From Lingula anatina (taxonomy: Eukaryota > Brachiopoda > Lingulata > Lingulida > Lingulidae): a stretch of DNA of 64,000 bases. The DNA lies in assembly GCF_001039355.2 (NCBI RefSeq), contig NW_019775865.1, positions 108,655 through 172,654 on the forward strand, written 5' to 3'. Both the position numbers and the translations under genes were made by a program. The notes under the pieces were generated by a model that was not told where the DNA came from, made no database searches, and saw nothing but the letters and a program-made list of their open reading frames with translations. Positions 1 to 12,900 of the stretch are shown here, piece by piece (positions within the stretch are counted from its first letter, which is position 1; each line of letters begins with the position of its first letter).

Positions 1-2436
1 GATGGCTATATTGAAGGGGCATACCAAGAAGGTGACCAGTGTCATCTACCATCCCACAGAGGTATGCCCAGTATATTGTTAAATTTTTCATATTTTACTC
101 TGTAAAGTTAATGTTCGCCAGAAGGCCCAAAGAGGCTTCAGACCGAAGCAATTGGACACATTTTTGATAGCAGAGCTTATGTTTCACTATTAACTCTGAG
201 TAAATCTTTGGTCATAAAAATGGCAAAGTACAATATCTATAATAGAACATTCAGTAATGCAACAGTCCTATTAGACTGCATTTGGAATTGAAAGTTATAT
301 CTGGCATATGTTTTTAACTTGGCCATGTTTTTGTCTATTCAGGAGCTGGTATTCAGTGCCTCTCCTGACCATAGTATTCGTGTGTGGGGAATCCAGACTG
401 CACAGTGTGCACAGCTTGTGCGTGCTCATGAGGGCCCAGTGTCCGGTATCAGCTTGCATGCTACAGGAGACTACCTGCTTAGCTGTTCCACTGACACTGT
501 GAGTTGACAGTTGTACTGTAAATTCTATAGTATACCTTTGAGTTTAAAATCCAGCAAAAATTGAATAACTTTGATTATTTGAAAATCATAGAGTTTGATT
601 TAACTTTGTTTTAGTTGCACATCATTTTCAAAATTAACATATTAAATAGCTTGTACATAATAATATTATACAAGTTAAGAAGTGTTATTGATCTGTTTCA
701 GAACTGGGCGTTTTCAGATGTTCGTACTGGAAGAGTGTTGACTAAAGTATCGGATGGTGCTGGAGGAGGTACTTACTTAAAACCTTTTTTTCAGAAGTTT
801 TCAAGCAGTAATATAGCACAAATATAAATGAAGATAAATTACAAATTACTGTTAATGAATTACAACAAGGAGAAAATATCTCAACCTAAAACATCTCTCC
901 AAAGAGAATGGAAATTCATATTTATCAATTTAATTATTTGCTTACATGAGGCATTTGGGTATTTGCATTCACTTAATTATGAATACAAACTTTCCCTGCT
1001 TCAGCTTTGACCTGTGCCCAGTTCCACCCTGATGGTCTCATCTTTGGCACCGGAACAGAGGACTCCATGATTAAAATTTGGGACTTGAAAGAGAGGGCCA
1101 ATGTGGCCAATTTCCCAGGGCATTCTGGGCCCATCACAAGTATTTCTTTCTCAGAAAACGGTGAGAACAAAGAAAATTGCATTTTACATGGTTTTGTTTT
1201 CAAAAACAGAGGGGAAAATTGTGGAATATGTTTGACCAAATTGTTTTGTTTGATAATGGAATGACATTTGTCAAAATGTTAGTAATATTATAGGATTTCA
1301 ACATGCTATATTTACCAGTTCACCAGGACTAGCTTTAAACTGCTGAAAGTGCTGCCAGCTGCTTAAGTATGATCAATTTCTTGCTCTTGTGTTTTGACAC
1401 AAATGTCAAAGAGAATATTTGTTTATTTCAGGTTACTACTTGGCTACTTCAGCAGATGATTCTGTTGTGAAACTTTGGGATTTGCGTAAACTGAAGAATT
1501 TCAAGACCTTAACTTTGGATGACAACTACGAGGTAATGAATTGGTTGGTCTGCTGTTGAAACATTTCTGTCATGTGTACACCGTTTAAGAAATTATAAAC
1601 ATGTAATTTGTTACATTTTAAATTTTTAAACTTGAGTACTTTAAAAGGAACTTCCCCTAGGAGGTCCATTTAAAAGTAGAAAAGCACTCAGAGAGCGCAG
1701 ACCCCTTCCAAGGCAGCAAAGTCTCCATCCAATGCCGTTTCACCCCTAAATTTTCGATATTTTTGATTATTGATTGATTATTGATCCGGATCACCACCAA
1801 AAACTAATCATCTGTTCCTTGGCGCACTTCTGACAGTTCCTGAAAATTTCATCAAAATTGGTCCATAACTTTTTGAGTTATGTTGATGACAGAAAGACAG
1901 ACAAACAGGGGTGAAAACATAACCTCCTTGGCAGAGGTAATTAATTTATGGTAAAAGTAGAAAGTTATATTTTGATTTATTTATTTAACCATTATATTTT
2001 CTGATAACTTCAGGTGAAGAGTTTGTGCTTTGATCAGAGTGGAACCTACCTGACTGTTGCTGGAACAGATGTCAGGTAAAAATATGTTTCGTGGTATTGC
2101 AATTTGCTCTAAATTATAGTTTGTTTTATCTCATTATTATTGCTAAATTGATTTCAGAAAAAGAACCCATTTAGTGACACAAGAAGTTGCTTTTTAAATA
2201 CACAACATGATACACTAGTTTACTTTAAAATTCTAATAAGCTTTTGCTTTAGTATTATTTGATTGCAATTAACATCAGGGCGGCTTTCTTTCAGGGTTTA
2301 CCTGTGCAAGCAGTGGCAGGAGCTGAAAGTGTTCAATGACCACACAGCTCTGGCCACCAGTGTCCGCTTTGGACACAATGCTTCATTTGTGGTGTCTGCC
2401 AGCATGGATAGGTCACTCAAGTTCTTCAGCATGTAA
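1..2436 (+). CDS. PRPF19: PRPF19, 3' part (WD40 propeller)
   Basis: C-terminal 247 residues of pre-mRNA-processing factor 19, the U-box E3 ligase and scaffold of the NineTeen/Prp19 spliceosome complex in the nucleus. Coding exons by splice sites and frame: 1-61 (enters from the left), 343-498, 702-768, 1005-1160, 1432-1532, 2014-2075 and 2295-2436; all phases join. The spliced protein shows the last WD40 repeats with family-typical strings: [89 protein letters not shown], and the end [10 protein letters not shown] before TAA. The U-box, coiled coil and first repeats lie left of the window. No frameshift or missing repeat was seen. It converges on YARS1. Identity is near certain from the match to the family. 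Confidence 0.96.
1645..1945. repeat. Probable dispersed repeat in a PRPF19 intron
   Basis: This intron block is less AT-rich than its surroundings. It opens near CCTAGGAGGTCC and closes with CCTCCTTGGCAGAGGT, with a GACAGAAAGACAGACAAAC stretch before the end. From memory, similar segments ending in a CCTCCTTGGC-GAGGTAA motif recur in several marine invertebrate genomes. No second copy was seen in this window, and exact ends and target duplication are not clear. Confidence 0.4.
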
Positions 2437-2960
2437 CCTCCACCATGTCTGTACAGGCAAATATGGCGTCCTCAGGTTTAAAGGCAGGAGAAAACTTGAG
2501 ACATTATAAATATATGACGATGTTGAAAATTGTTTTAACTGTGACTCTTTCACTTTGTTTCAAAATTTAGTTATGCTATATTATTAAAAAAATTCATTGA
2601 AAGGAACATCATGTATATATAACTACATCATGAATCGTGTTTAAAAGAAAAATGTTTGTTGATATATCCTGACTAAAGATAGCAATCTCAGAAGGCCTAC
2701 AAGAAAAGAGTACATTTGTTGAAATTATGAACTGTCATTGTAACTAAATCCATTGTAGCCCAGAAATATAAGATAATTTTTACTTTTTCTGTTGTCCTTA
2801 ATGAGTAGTTTTTTTCCTTTTTTTAAAGAAAGTAAATACTATGTTCTATATTATGAAAAAAAGTTTTCAGACATTTAGTAAGCACAGTGCTTCACGGAAT
2901 ATATTATGAAATCTTAACTGTACTACTACCTTTAAAGTACATCAGCCTAATATTTGACAT

Positions 2961-2966
2961 AATAAA
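2961..2966 (+). terminator. Candidate poly(A) signal of PRPF19
   Basis: AATAAA about 525 nt after the PRPF19 stop. A second AATAAA lies at 3065-3070. Which one is used cannot be told from sequence. Confidence 0.4.
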
Positions 2967-4103
2967 TTGATTGCCAGTTGGGTAGGCGTACATCAGGTTT
3001 GGAATTTTCCGGACAGAAAGACAGATAAAGGCTGAAGAAGTCACTTTGTTTTACAGTTGATAGAAATAAATATTTTTCATTTTATTATATTCAAGTATTT
3101 TGACTTGTTATTAATTCACTGTACCACTCTGTAAGCACTTGGGTGACAGTTGACTTAATAGACTTCATTTTAAAATGGAAATGTTTAGTTTAAAATCTCA
3201 AATATCCAGCAGAAACAAGCAAGTGCAGATAAGTTTGAAGCCTATTCTCAGACTTCAATATTTTTGGGTCAACTTGCTTTGTATTTGCGTGGCAAACCTA
3301 AAGTGGTTATTTTAAATTCTATCATCTAAATGCTAAATCTCCATGCACCTTGCCAGAAACTTTTCTGTAGAAAAGGTGATGTGTTTCATCAACTAAAACA
3401 GAAATCAATTAAGTCTTGGGAGGTTTTTGTTTTTGTTTAAAATTCATGGACTCTTCTAAGATGTTCTGCGCTTAAAGAAATTTAGCAATTAATACACAGC
3501 TAGTAAGGCTATACAGTTGAAAAGTGGCCATTACATAAAGTCATCAGAAGTCACAATCAATTATGTAACACAGAATTACACACATTCATTCTCAACAAAA
3601 ATATGTTTCTACCCATCAGCCACTAATATAGCATCCTGGCCATTATCATTGTCCTGATATTTCTATGGTTTCATAATTTCATTTATGAAGTTGTGAGTTG
3701 CCTTGTGAAGTGGAGGTGGAATCAAAATTGTAAATCACGTTAAATGCAAAATGCTGCTTCTACAAATTCAGCAGGATTGTTAGGAGATTCAATCTGAAAA
3801 AGATGATAAAATGTGCATAGAAACTAAAAGGCAAATGCAGACAGCAGAGATTATATTTATTTATAATCAAAAAAGTTTCCAATAGTCATTATAAGTAATG
3901 TAAACTGCTTGCTAGATTTATCATGTGTATAAGAGCGAGTCCTCACAATAAGCAACATCATTTGCAAACCCTTACAAACATTAAAATTTTCACAAAATCA
4001 TGAGCTTAGCTTGGACTACTGAAATTGAAAATCAACTCTACAAGAGCATTTGATCCTTAATAAATAGTTGAAATACATATTTTTGTCACCACTGAGAGTA
4101 AGG

Positions 4104-4295
4104 CTCTATTCCCATAGATTTTAGATCGATCTATCCCCGCGGGGAGTCTCACTAGATTACTTTCAGATAATCTGACTTAAATGTCCGTCCCACCTACTAC
4201 AAGCTGTAAGGGGGTAATTAACTTTCGTGTCCGCCCCGCTGACAGGGAGTTAGGTCGATCTAAAGTAGGTCGATCTAATCTATGGAAATGGGGTG
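4104..4295. mobile_element. MITE-like element with imperfect terminal inverted repeats
   Basis: The left end carries CCCATAGATTTTAGATCGAT and the right end carries AGGTCGATCTAATCTATGG. The reverse complement of the right end matches the left with a two-base indel and a few substitutions, giving terminal inverted repeats of roughly 25 bp around about 140 bp with no coding capacity. The AGATCGA motif also recurs inside. No clear target-site duplication was found, so the ends are approximate. Best read as a non-autonomous DNA transposon remnant of unknown superfamily. Confidence 0.5.
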
Positions 4296-4976
4296 CAAAA
4301 CTCCATGTCGAAACAATTGTAATTTACTCTAAGATTCCTTACTTAAATTTCAGTACAATTGTGAAACAGGCCCCACACATAATCCCAAGTTTTACAGATC
4401 CAAATCTCTATCCTCATTTTATCTTAATGTTTTAAAAGTATGACATAACGGAAATGCCTACAATTGTGTACACATATTTCAGCACTTTAATAGGTGTTTG
4501 GGTGCCAAAGGAAACAGTTAACAACTTATGTGTTTACAATGAAGAAAATATTCAACTAACATAATAAAATAAAACAGAAAAAAAATCAAAATTTTCATTT
4601 GTTATGAGCTAGCAGCATTGAGTGCATTATTTCTGTTGCTGCCTTGATAAATATTCGAACTTTGGCATCATTGGTATGCAGGACTTCACACAGAAGAATT
4701 GGAAAGAAGAACATTTCTCAGACAAGAAAAAAAAAAACTTGCTAGGTTTGTGCACTGTCACATTCGTCAACTTACAGTAGAAAGTACATTGCAACAAATA
4801 AATAATGTGTATTATTGTTTACATGATTGTTCAGCAACTAACTTTCTTCAAATGAAATACAAGAGATGTGATTTTTTATGTTTTTATAAGAACCAAAATA
4901 AAGTATACATATAAATATACATAATTATAATACATATATTCTGCCACTTAAGTTCATTGTCAAATTATTCTGATGG

Positions 4977-7900
4977 CTACTTAATTGGAACTCCCTTTAG
5001 TGACTTGCACTTCACAGGCCCTAGTTCTGTCATTAGTAAACTGCTTTGCCACTCCCCTATACACTCCTGATTGACCCTCATGTCCGCCTGGAAAACCACA
5101 AAATTGTAAAGTTTTTAAAGTTAAAACTATAGTAAAGCCTTTTCAGAAAGAGAGAGAGAGAGAGGGAGGGAGGGAGGGAGAAAGAAAGGCATCATACAGA
5201 AATCGATCATACTTTCATGTTTAGCATCAATCATTTATATATGAGGAAAAGTACACCTTGAGGAGAAAGTGCATATTTATCAATTTTATAGCAAAAAAAA
5301 TTGAATGTCAATTAAAGACAAAGAAAGAGGGTGGATTACAAGAAATACAGTAATTTCAATAACCTGTAGCTTCTCCCAGATTTTCTTCTTGGGTTTAAGT
5401 TCCTCATCTGGTTTACCAGATTTGTGCTCCTCAAAGAACACCCTGTTTCCTGGCACATCATTGCTTGAAGGATCTAAAGGCTCAACTACCTTGCTGTCTC
5501 CACTGCAAGAAAATACATTTATATATACACTATCAACATGACAATTCTCAAAAAGATGACACAGTTTCATGTATTGTAGGAGCAAATAAAAAACACAAAG
5601 ATGAGTAGAATATAGACAAATGATAACCTGCTCACATTGTAAGGACATCACAAGCATAAGGCCGAAGCATTATTACAAAGTTCAGGATGTTGGAGAAATC
5701 GGAAACTTTTTCATCATATGCTTCATTACTTTTGACCTTAACAGTAATGCCTGGCTAGTTTAAACCATAAAATTGACCAATGTTACATTCCTAGATAAGA
5801 AAAAACTACCAGTGAAAAGTCCATGTTTAACAGATGTTTGCAGATACCTTGACATAGAGCTTTATCTGGATGTTTTTTTTTTCTCTTTTTCTTTTTTAAA
5901 TTCTAGAGCACTACCCAATCAGCACTTACACTGTTTTTGATGCACACATCAGCATGGCCTGAGACTCCACTCCTCTCATCTTCACTGGCTTGAGGTTACA
6001 CAAGAACACCCCTAGCCTGCCTTGCAGCTCTTCCATCGGTACTAAACCAGCCAGCCCACTCACTACAGTCCTGGGCTTGTCTTCACCCACATCAACAGTC
6101 TGCACATACAGGGACTCTGCATCAGGGTGCTGAAAATAGAAAGAGGGCGTGCTATTAATACAAGTCCTTAGTATTTTTTATTAAAAATTAATAAAAGACG
6201 TGTAACCACTCTCCTTACTGATATTAATTGATGTCATACAGAAAAGAGCAGATATTTCAACTGACCATCATCTGTGAGTGTATTTAAGGATGACTGACTA
6301 AAAAGGTCCATTTACATCAACAATCACTTTATATAAGAATACCAGTGTGTGACATGTTTCAGACAGTTGGAAAAGTAATGGTCTGCTGAGAATTTTTTTT
6401 TTTTCATTTTTCAATAAAACCATTTTCCAGAGAACTAATTTGGAACATTGTAAGTGAAGCATTACTATAATTTTATTTTGCCAAATTAATTATTTCAACA
6501 ATTTGTTTCAATATTTTAAAAAGCATATTGAGTATGGAAGCACATAGTAGAAAATTAATTCTAACAGACAAACTCTAAACCAATCCCAACAAAAAAGAAA
6601 CAAAAAAGGATAATACTTGAAACCTGACTAAACTTCTGTAAAAGATCAAAACTTTTTTCAACTAAGAGCTCTAGTTTGACTCAACTGACAATCTGCCCTT
6701 AATAAGTCAACATTTTTTTATTCAGAATACAAGCACAGCTTTTTCACTTAACATCTGTTTTTGCATCCCAAAAGTAACAAATCACTTGACCTGAAATAAG
6801 TTGCAAATTTCAGGCTAATCTGCCTCTGCAATCATCAGACAGCAACTGCCAAACCCATTTTAGTATTTAGGTTTCAAGTGGTTAGGATGGCTGCTGTCAC
6901 TTCAGGTACTGCTTGGGTTGACTTAAGGAGCTAAACATCCTTCGTGGGGGTTACTACACTAATTGGAGCATTAATTAGACCAGCAAAGGAATTCACACAA
7001 GTTGCATATTCTGCGTAGTTGTAAAAGGAAACCAGTTGTCCTCAAGAGGCACTTGTCTGACATGCATGCATCCACACGACTTGTGCGTGGGTATGCATGT
7101 CTGTATGCATGTGTGTGCACTGCTGGTCTGTACTTTCCCATTAAGTGATGTTTACAGAGGAAGGGGATGTGAGAGCCAAAATATCACCACAGATGGATGA
7201 CAGGGAAAGGTGTTTTATTGCTCACGGGCATAAGATCTTGTCAACAGCAGATGCAAGAAATAAGGGTTTTTTATGATAGAACCTAGTGCTGAAAATTAAT
7301 TATCACTGGCGCCTTTACCGATCCATTTGCTATGGTGATAATTCATCCACAGCACATTAAAAAAAGCTATTCCTCATAAATTCTGAAAAAATATACTCAT
7401 AACATTTCCCAATATCAGAAAAACTACTTCTGATAATGTAAAAAAAAAACAAAAAAACTTTGAATGAGGATGGGGAAAATAAGTGTTTTGTTCAATAATA
7501 CTTATAATAATAATGAACCACATTTTTGCATGTTCATTAAAATGTAAATGTATTATAATTTGTTATAGTCATCCAGATCTCTTTTCAAGTGATCTCACTG
7601 TAAAGATAAGATCAAATGGCATTATTTTCTTCATTTCAAAGGGAAAAAAATTAGCAAGTTGGATCATTAGGCGTAGCCTGAAAGCATATATATTGGTTTA
7701 ATTAATTATGAAACTCTTCTTAAGAAATGTCAATAGTGAGTTAAATTATTTACTAAACTGACAAATTTTCAATTACCAATGTCTTTGTTTCTTTGCAGCT
7801 TATATGGCCCCATCTTTTCATACTACTTTGATTTTGTTCAGCTTCTAAGACAATTATCAAGACTTGTAACGAAAATTTGATCTCAATTTTTTTTCAAAAG

Positions 7901-9866
7901 AACTTCATGTTTTTCTTTAAAACACAGGCCAAATATTCAAACCTTATAGATTAAGTCTGATGAATGAAAAGAAAAAAGTGTAAAATTGTATTCACGCTAA
8001 GATGCAACATATATTAACTCTGAAACTTCAGTAAAATTATTTCATATCAAAACTAATTACTATTTTCAATACCTATTTAATCAAGAAAAAATGCCACAAA
8101 AATGCCCCCCAGTGCACAGGAAAAACCTTTCCAATTAAACAGTGCACTTTCACTGCTGGTACGAATCTGTCCAACAAAGAGGGAGTTAATGCAATTAAAG
8201 ATGAAAAAAATCTTGCACAAGTATTTAACTCTAAATTCAACTCCAGTTATGTTTAGCTATAAAATTAGCTATAAAATCTAAGATTAGCAAAACAAACAAA
8301 AAAAAGACACATGAATGGCCATCGTCCATGCCTTTCACATCACCAATACCCTCAGGAAAGGACAGAAGTTCACACTGAAAGAAACTATACTACCTGTACC
8401 AACAGTGTTCAGTTTGGCAGCAAGTGTCACAAACAAGTCCAGGCCTAACATACACCACTATTGGGTATCAAACTGCCATTCACTGACAATTCAACAATTC
8501 ACTTTAAGATGGGTAAATATAGGCAGTGGCAGAGTTCGACAGTTTCAAGCCATCGAGTTTATTTTTCTATATAAAATAGAATCATATTTCTTGAAATAAG
8601 TGATCATTCAAATTCAGTGAGAATTAACCATACCCTATATTTTAGCCATTGCACAATGTGACATCTATTTGTTTTTGGTAAATATGCACTGAAATTCAAA
8701 TCTCAAGGCATTAGGTTCACAAAAGAATTTCTACTTGTGACTTGAATAAGAACAACCAAAGTTGTCCCCAGCAGCTGTTGTTGTTGAATATGCTGCCAAA
8801 TGACACAGCTTGTAATCATAGACAACTCATACAAAGTCCCAGGCAGACATGGAACTGGTAGATCAGACTCTGCCTTGGGGCTCAACACAGTTCTAAACAT
8901 GTTTAGACCCTTGCTGACTCCAAATGCTACAGTTGATACGGTCTGATTTAATGTCGAACATGGGTTTCCTGGGGTTAAACCTAATTGCTCAATTTACCAA
9001 ATGACTTTTCCTAATAATGCTACACCCAAGGCTGATAAAAAACAAACTAATAAGAAAATTTCCATCAAATGTATTGGTCTAGGATTGTTTTTTGTATGAA
9101 ATAAATGATTGGTGGCATAAAAAACTTTAATATGTGGCTGTGATAGCAGTCTCTGCCTTACAACAAACTAAAAATACAGCAGGAGACTTGTTAAATGGAC
9201 GGCATGGAGAGTAAATTGTGAACAGGAATGTGCTGACATAGCATCTTTACTATAACTGCTATAATTGTTATATGAAAACTGTTGGAAATTCTCTGTGATC
9301 TCCTATGCCATACGGTTTCTGTTAGCAGAGTCATTGAGGAGATGCCGAGGTTTGACAACTGTCTTATTAATTTCTGAGGGTGTTGAATGGTTCAGTTACC
9401 AAACAGAGGCATTTGCTTCCTCTCACATGATAAGGACATCTCATTTGTCATTAAATTCACCTAAGCCCATTTCACTTTTTTTTTTTTTTTGCATGCCAAA
9501 TTCACCACTGGCAACTAAGTTAATTTTCTGGGCCCTTGTAAACTGCAAATTTCACCATCATTGCAAAAAAATACTTTTCTTTTTGGTATAAGTAAAACTA
9601 TTTCGTATATCATATGAGGAGACAGTTTGTATTCTGCCAGAAAAGATATGTTTTATTTGAAGAGGCTGGCAGGTCTGATTTTAATGGTGTGGAATAACAA
9701 GATTGCTCTCCCAGTACAAGATGTCATGGCCTCTAGTCAAAGTGCTCTCATACATCGAATAAAGTTACCTTGATCCTACAACAGAGTATTTGAGTGCAAA
9801 TGTGTATCTATTTCAAAATACTTGAACAGAATTCTACTACTTGAATTCACGATTAAATGCAGCAGA

Positions 9867-9910
<44 letters not shown>

Positions 9911-12900
9911 GTGTTTAAGCTTAAAAAGTTGCATAAAAATATTTTTCATTTTCTGTAGCACAAGCTATACATTTTAGCAAGATCTTCATAGACCAATGTG
10001 AAATACCACCTGAAATACCAATATCAAGATAAAGAGTATTTTAACAACAATATTTGGTGACCATTGTAAAAAAAAAAATCCAATCCCAAGAATCTCATTG
10101 ACTTCAACAGACATACACATGTATAAATCATATAGCATTGCTTCAGTTCAATTATATGTAATCATACTATAGAAGGCAACTGTGGATTACAAGTTTTTAA
10201 TCTTTTGCACAGCTACTGCAGAACATTAGCACTCACAACCATATATTTGAAATTAATATGCTGGCCACAAATAAAGACCTTCAAAGTAAATTGTTCAAAT
10301 AGTGTGTATATTCTGTATATTCTATGGCCTTTCCTGGTGGTAAAACAAAGCTTTTAATAGCTGTTCTCCACTGTCCTTGCTGAGAGGCCTTGGTAATTAA
10401 GTAAAAGAACATGCTCTGCCACCACTTTAACTGATACTGAAATGTGACTCTAACCAGCTAGGAGGCAAACAGTTTAAAAAAAAACTCAACATGAATTAAT
10501 TTAAGCATTTGATAATTCATATTGTCATCTATACCATTAAGAAAATTTAAGTAAATGTTTGTCTTTCAACTACCTATAGCTTAAAAGTATACACCATTAC
10601 ACAAACAACATAGGTTATATTCAATCCAATAACGTAGGCTAGAATCTGGAAACCTATAATATTATGCAAATCCCAACTGCCAATCAAAATGCAGAGGATG
10701 TATAAAAAGATTCTAAAGAGAATGACTGAACATTCTCCATGTTTAAGTCCTGTACAAGACATTAAGAAGAAAAATAGTTTCAATTTAAATTCTTAATTGC
10801 TCTTAGAAAACATTTTCAAAGAGAGAAGCAGTTCCAAAGATTTCAGAATATTTACATGGATTTTAGACCTGTCTGAAAGACCTTCATGAAAACTGGTGTG
10901 CCTTGTTGGGAAAGCTGGACAAAATTCAAAAGCTTCCACTGGAGAGAGGTATAGTGCCACTATTTGTAATTTAAATTCAAACAATGTTTTTCTCCCTTGT
11001 TTTTGTTTAGCTGTTCAGTTTGGTTTTAAATTTCTTCATTTGTCATTCCTTTCCACATGTGACATTCTCTGCTTTCATAACATTGTTATACCTGCATCAA
11101 ACTGTTCAATCATGAAACGTCCTATTTTTCTTTTTACTTGAAGTGACCTTTTCAAAAAGTAAAAAGAAAACATTCAAAGATAAAAACATGGGTTACTTAA
11201 TCTTATCAACCTGTANATTCAAAACTTTTCAAAAAGTAAAAAGAAAACATTCAAAGATAAAACCATGGGTTACTTAATCTTATCAACCTGTAGTACTTTT
11301 AAAAATTTGAAGTCTCAAATAGAAATCTTTTTCGACACAAATTAATATCCAGTTAAGATGAAATGATAAAAGGAAAAAATTCAAGACTGCCAAATATAAA
11401 TATATAAAAAAAAATTTGGTTACACCAAAGTGGATAAAATTCAGTATAAGTAAAAATTCCTTGATCACCAGTGCAGAGACAGATGAAAGAAGCAGTTCAG
11501 TGAGATGGCTGAATGGGTCACCATGCTAAGCCACTTTCAAAGAGATTGAGCTGAAGATAAACAGGAAAAAACTGATTGCCAGAGCCCATATTTATAAAGC
11601 CTGAAAGGCATAGAGAATTTAATGCTCTATTCAGGCAGAGGAACTTTTATAGACATAGATATCAATGTCAAATGTAAGACGCCAGCTTACTCCATTCAAT
11701 TCAATTTATTTCAAAAGTTTCTGCTCTCATCTTATACTTGATTCAACTATTAATGGGGTCAGCCCGGAAGAGGTTAATTCTTAAAGGATAATGTTTTTTT
11801 TTTCATTTCCTTATTCATTTTATTTCATTTTTTATTTTTGTGAATACTAAAGCCATTCAGACTGGCTGATGAAGGACATTATATAAGTCAAGCCGCTACC
11901 CCCTAAATATCTCAACAGCAAGACTGTATATGTGAGCACTTGTACTGTTTTTTAATGAACCAGCATTACAAAAGAGCACAGATCAATGTTCAAATCAATA
12001 CAATTTTTCTAACACAAAGTTTTTAAAGTTGTTGCTTGCAAACCAATGCTTTAACCAATTAGTATTATACCAAATGCCACAATTTGACAAAGAAAAAGTT
12101 AATAATGACGAGAGCTATTCTAAATTATTTTCTCAAAAAAAAAAAAAAACTTGAATTCAGTACCAAAACTGGCTTACATAATTCAAAATAACCAGAGGTG
12201 TTATGGCCCCAGGCTGATGATTCTACTGCCAAGCCAGGGGCTCTTGAGATCTACAGGCTCAGATGGCTACTGAAAAAGTGTTTCTAATATTATGCTGACA
12301 CTAAAAAGCAAGGGATCTTTTAGTTTGTTTCTCTGATTAGATAGACCTTCACAAGAAAAGCCAAGATTTGGCACAAACAAAATTACAGATACTTTCAATG
12401 TAAATTGCAATGTGAGAGGAAAAAACTATTTCCCATGTCCTTTGATATTTTGGCTAAACACCAGACATTGGTATTGCCATCTTTACATAATAAACCATCA
12501 AGGACGACAATTTCAGATGTGCTGGCAAAAGTCAAACATTAAATGTCAAACAGGTTATATGGAATTCACATTCAATTTGTCAAGCTGTAAAAAAAACTTT
12601 GCAAAAACTTCAACAAACCATTTCCTTGCACTTTTTTGGCCTTTTTCCAGCTGCTTAAGTGCCTGATTGAACCAGTAGCAGGATGTTCTCACTAGTGAGG
12701 AAACTAGCACAGATCACACTCCTGGTGCAACTACTGCAATGTGCACTGTTCACAATTGCCTTGGGACAACAAGGCATTCCCTACCCTAACACTATCCCAC
12801 GAGGAGGCAATGAGGGGACATGTAACTGCCTCCAGGGTCCTTCTGGCCCACAGGGACAACCAGGCATACATGGACCACCCGGGATTCCAGGGAATCCAGG

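Larger units (their letters stand above)
2437..4976. other. 3'UTRs and spacer between convergent PRPF19 and YARS1
   Basis: AT-rich sequence with no coding exon that I can support. It should hold the PRPF19 3'UTR on the left and the YARS1 3'UTR on the right, plus the MITE-like element near 4104-4295. The open frames at 4181-4435 and 4699-4914 show no protein-like composition. Confidence 0.6.
6130..12650. other. Large YARS1 intron, part left of the nested gene
   Basis: About 6.5 kb of AT-rich sequence with no exon that I can support on either strand. It holds a GT microsatellite (9871-9909), a duplicated 68-bp segment around a lone N at 11216, and many A or T runs. The open frames here (for example 8315-8599, 9265-9591 and 10574-10984) have low-complexity or intron-like translations. 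Confidence 0.6.

Noticed and set aside
4181-4435. 84-codon + frame in the PRPF19/YARS1 spacer
   Set aside because: It starts inside the MITE-like element and its translation matches no known domain.
9776-9961. - strand open frame with His-Thr repeats
   Set aside because: It is only the translation of the TG microsatellite.
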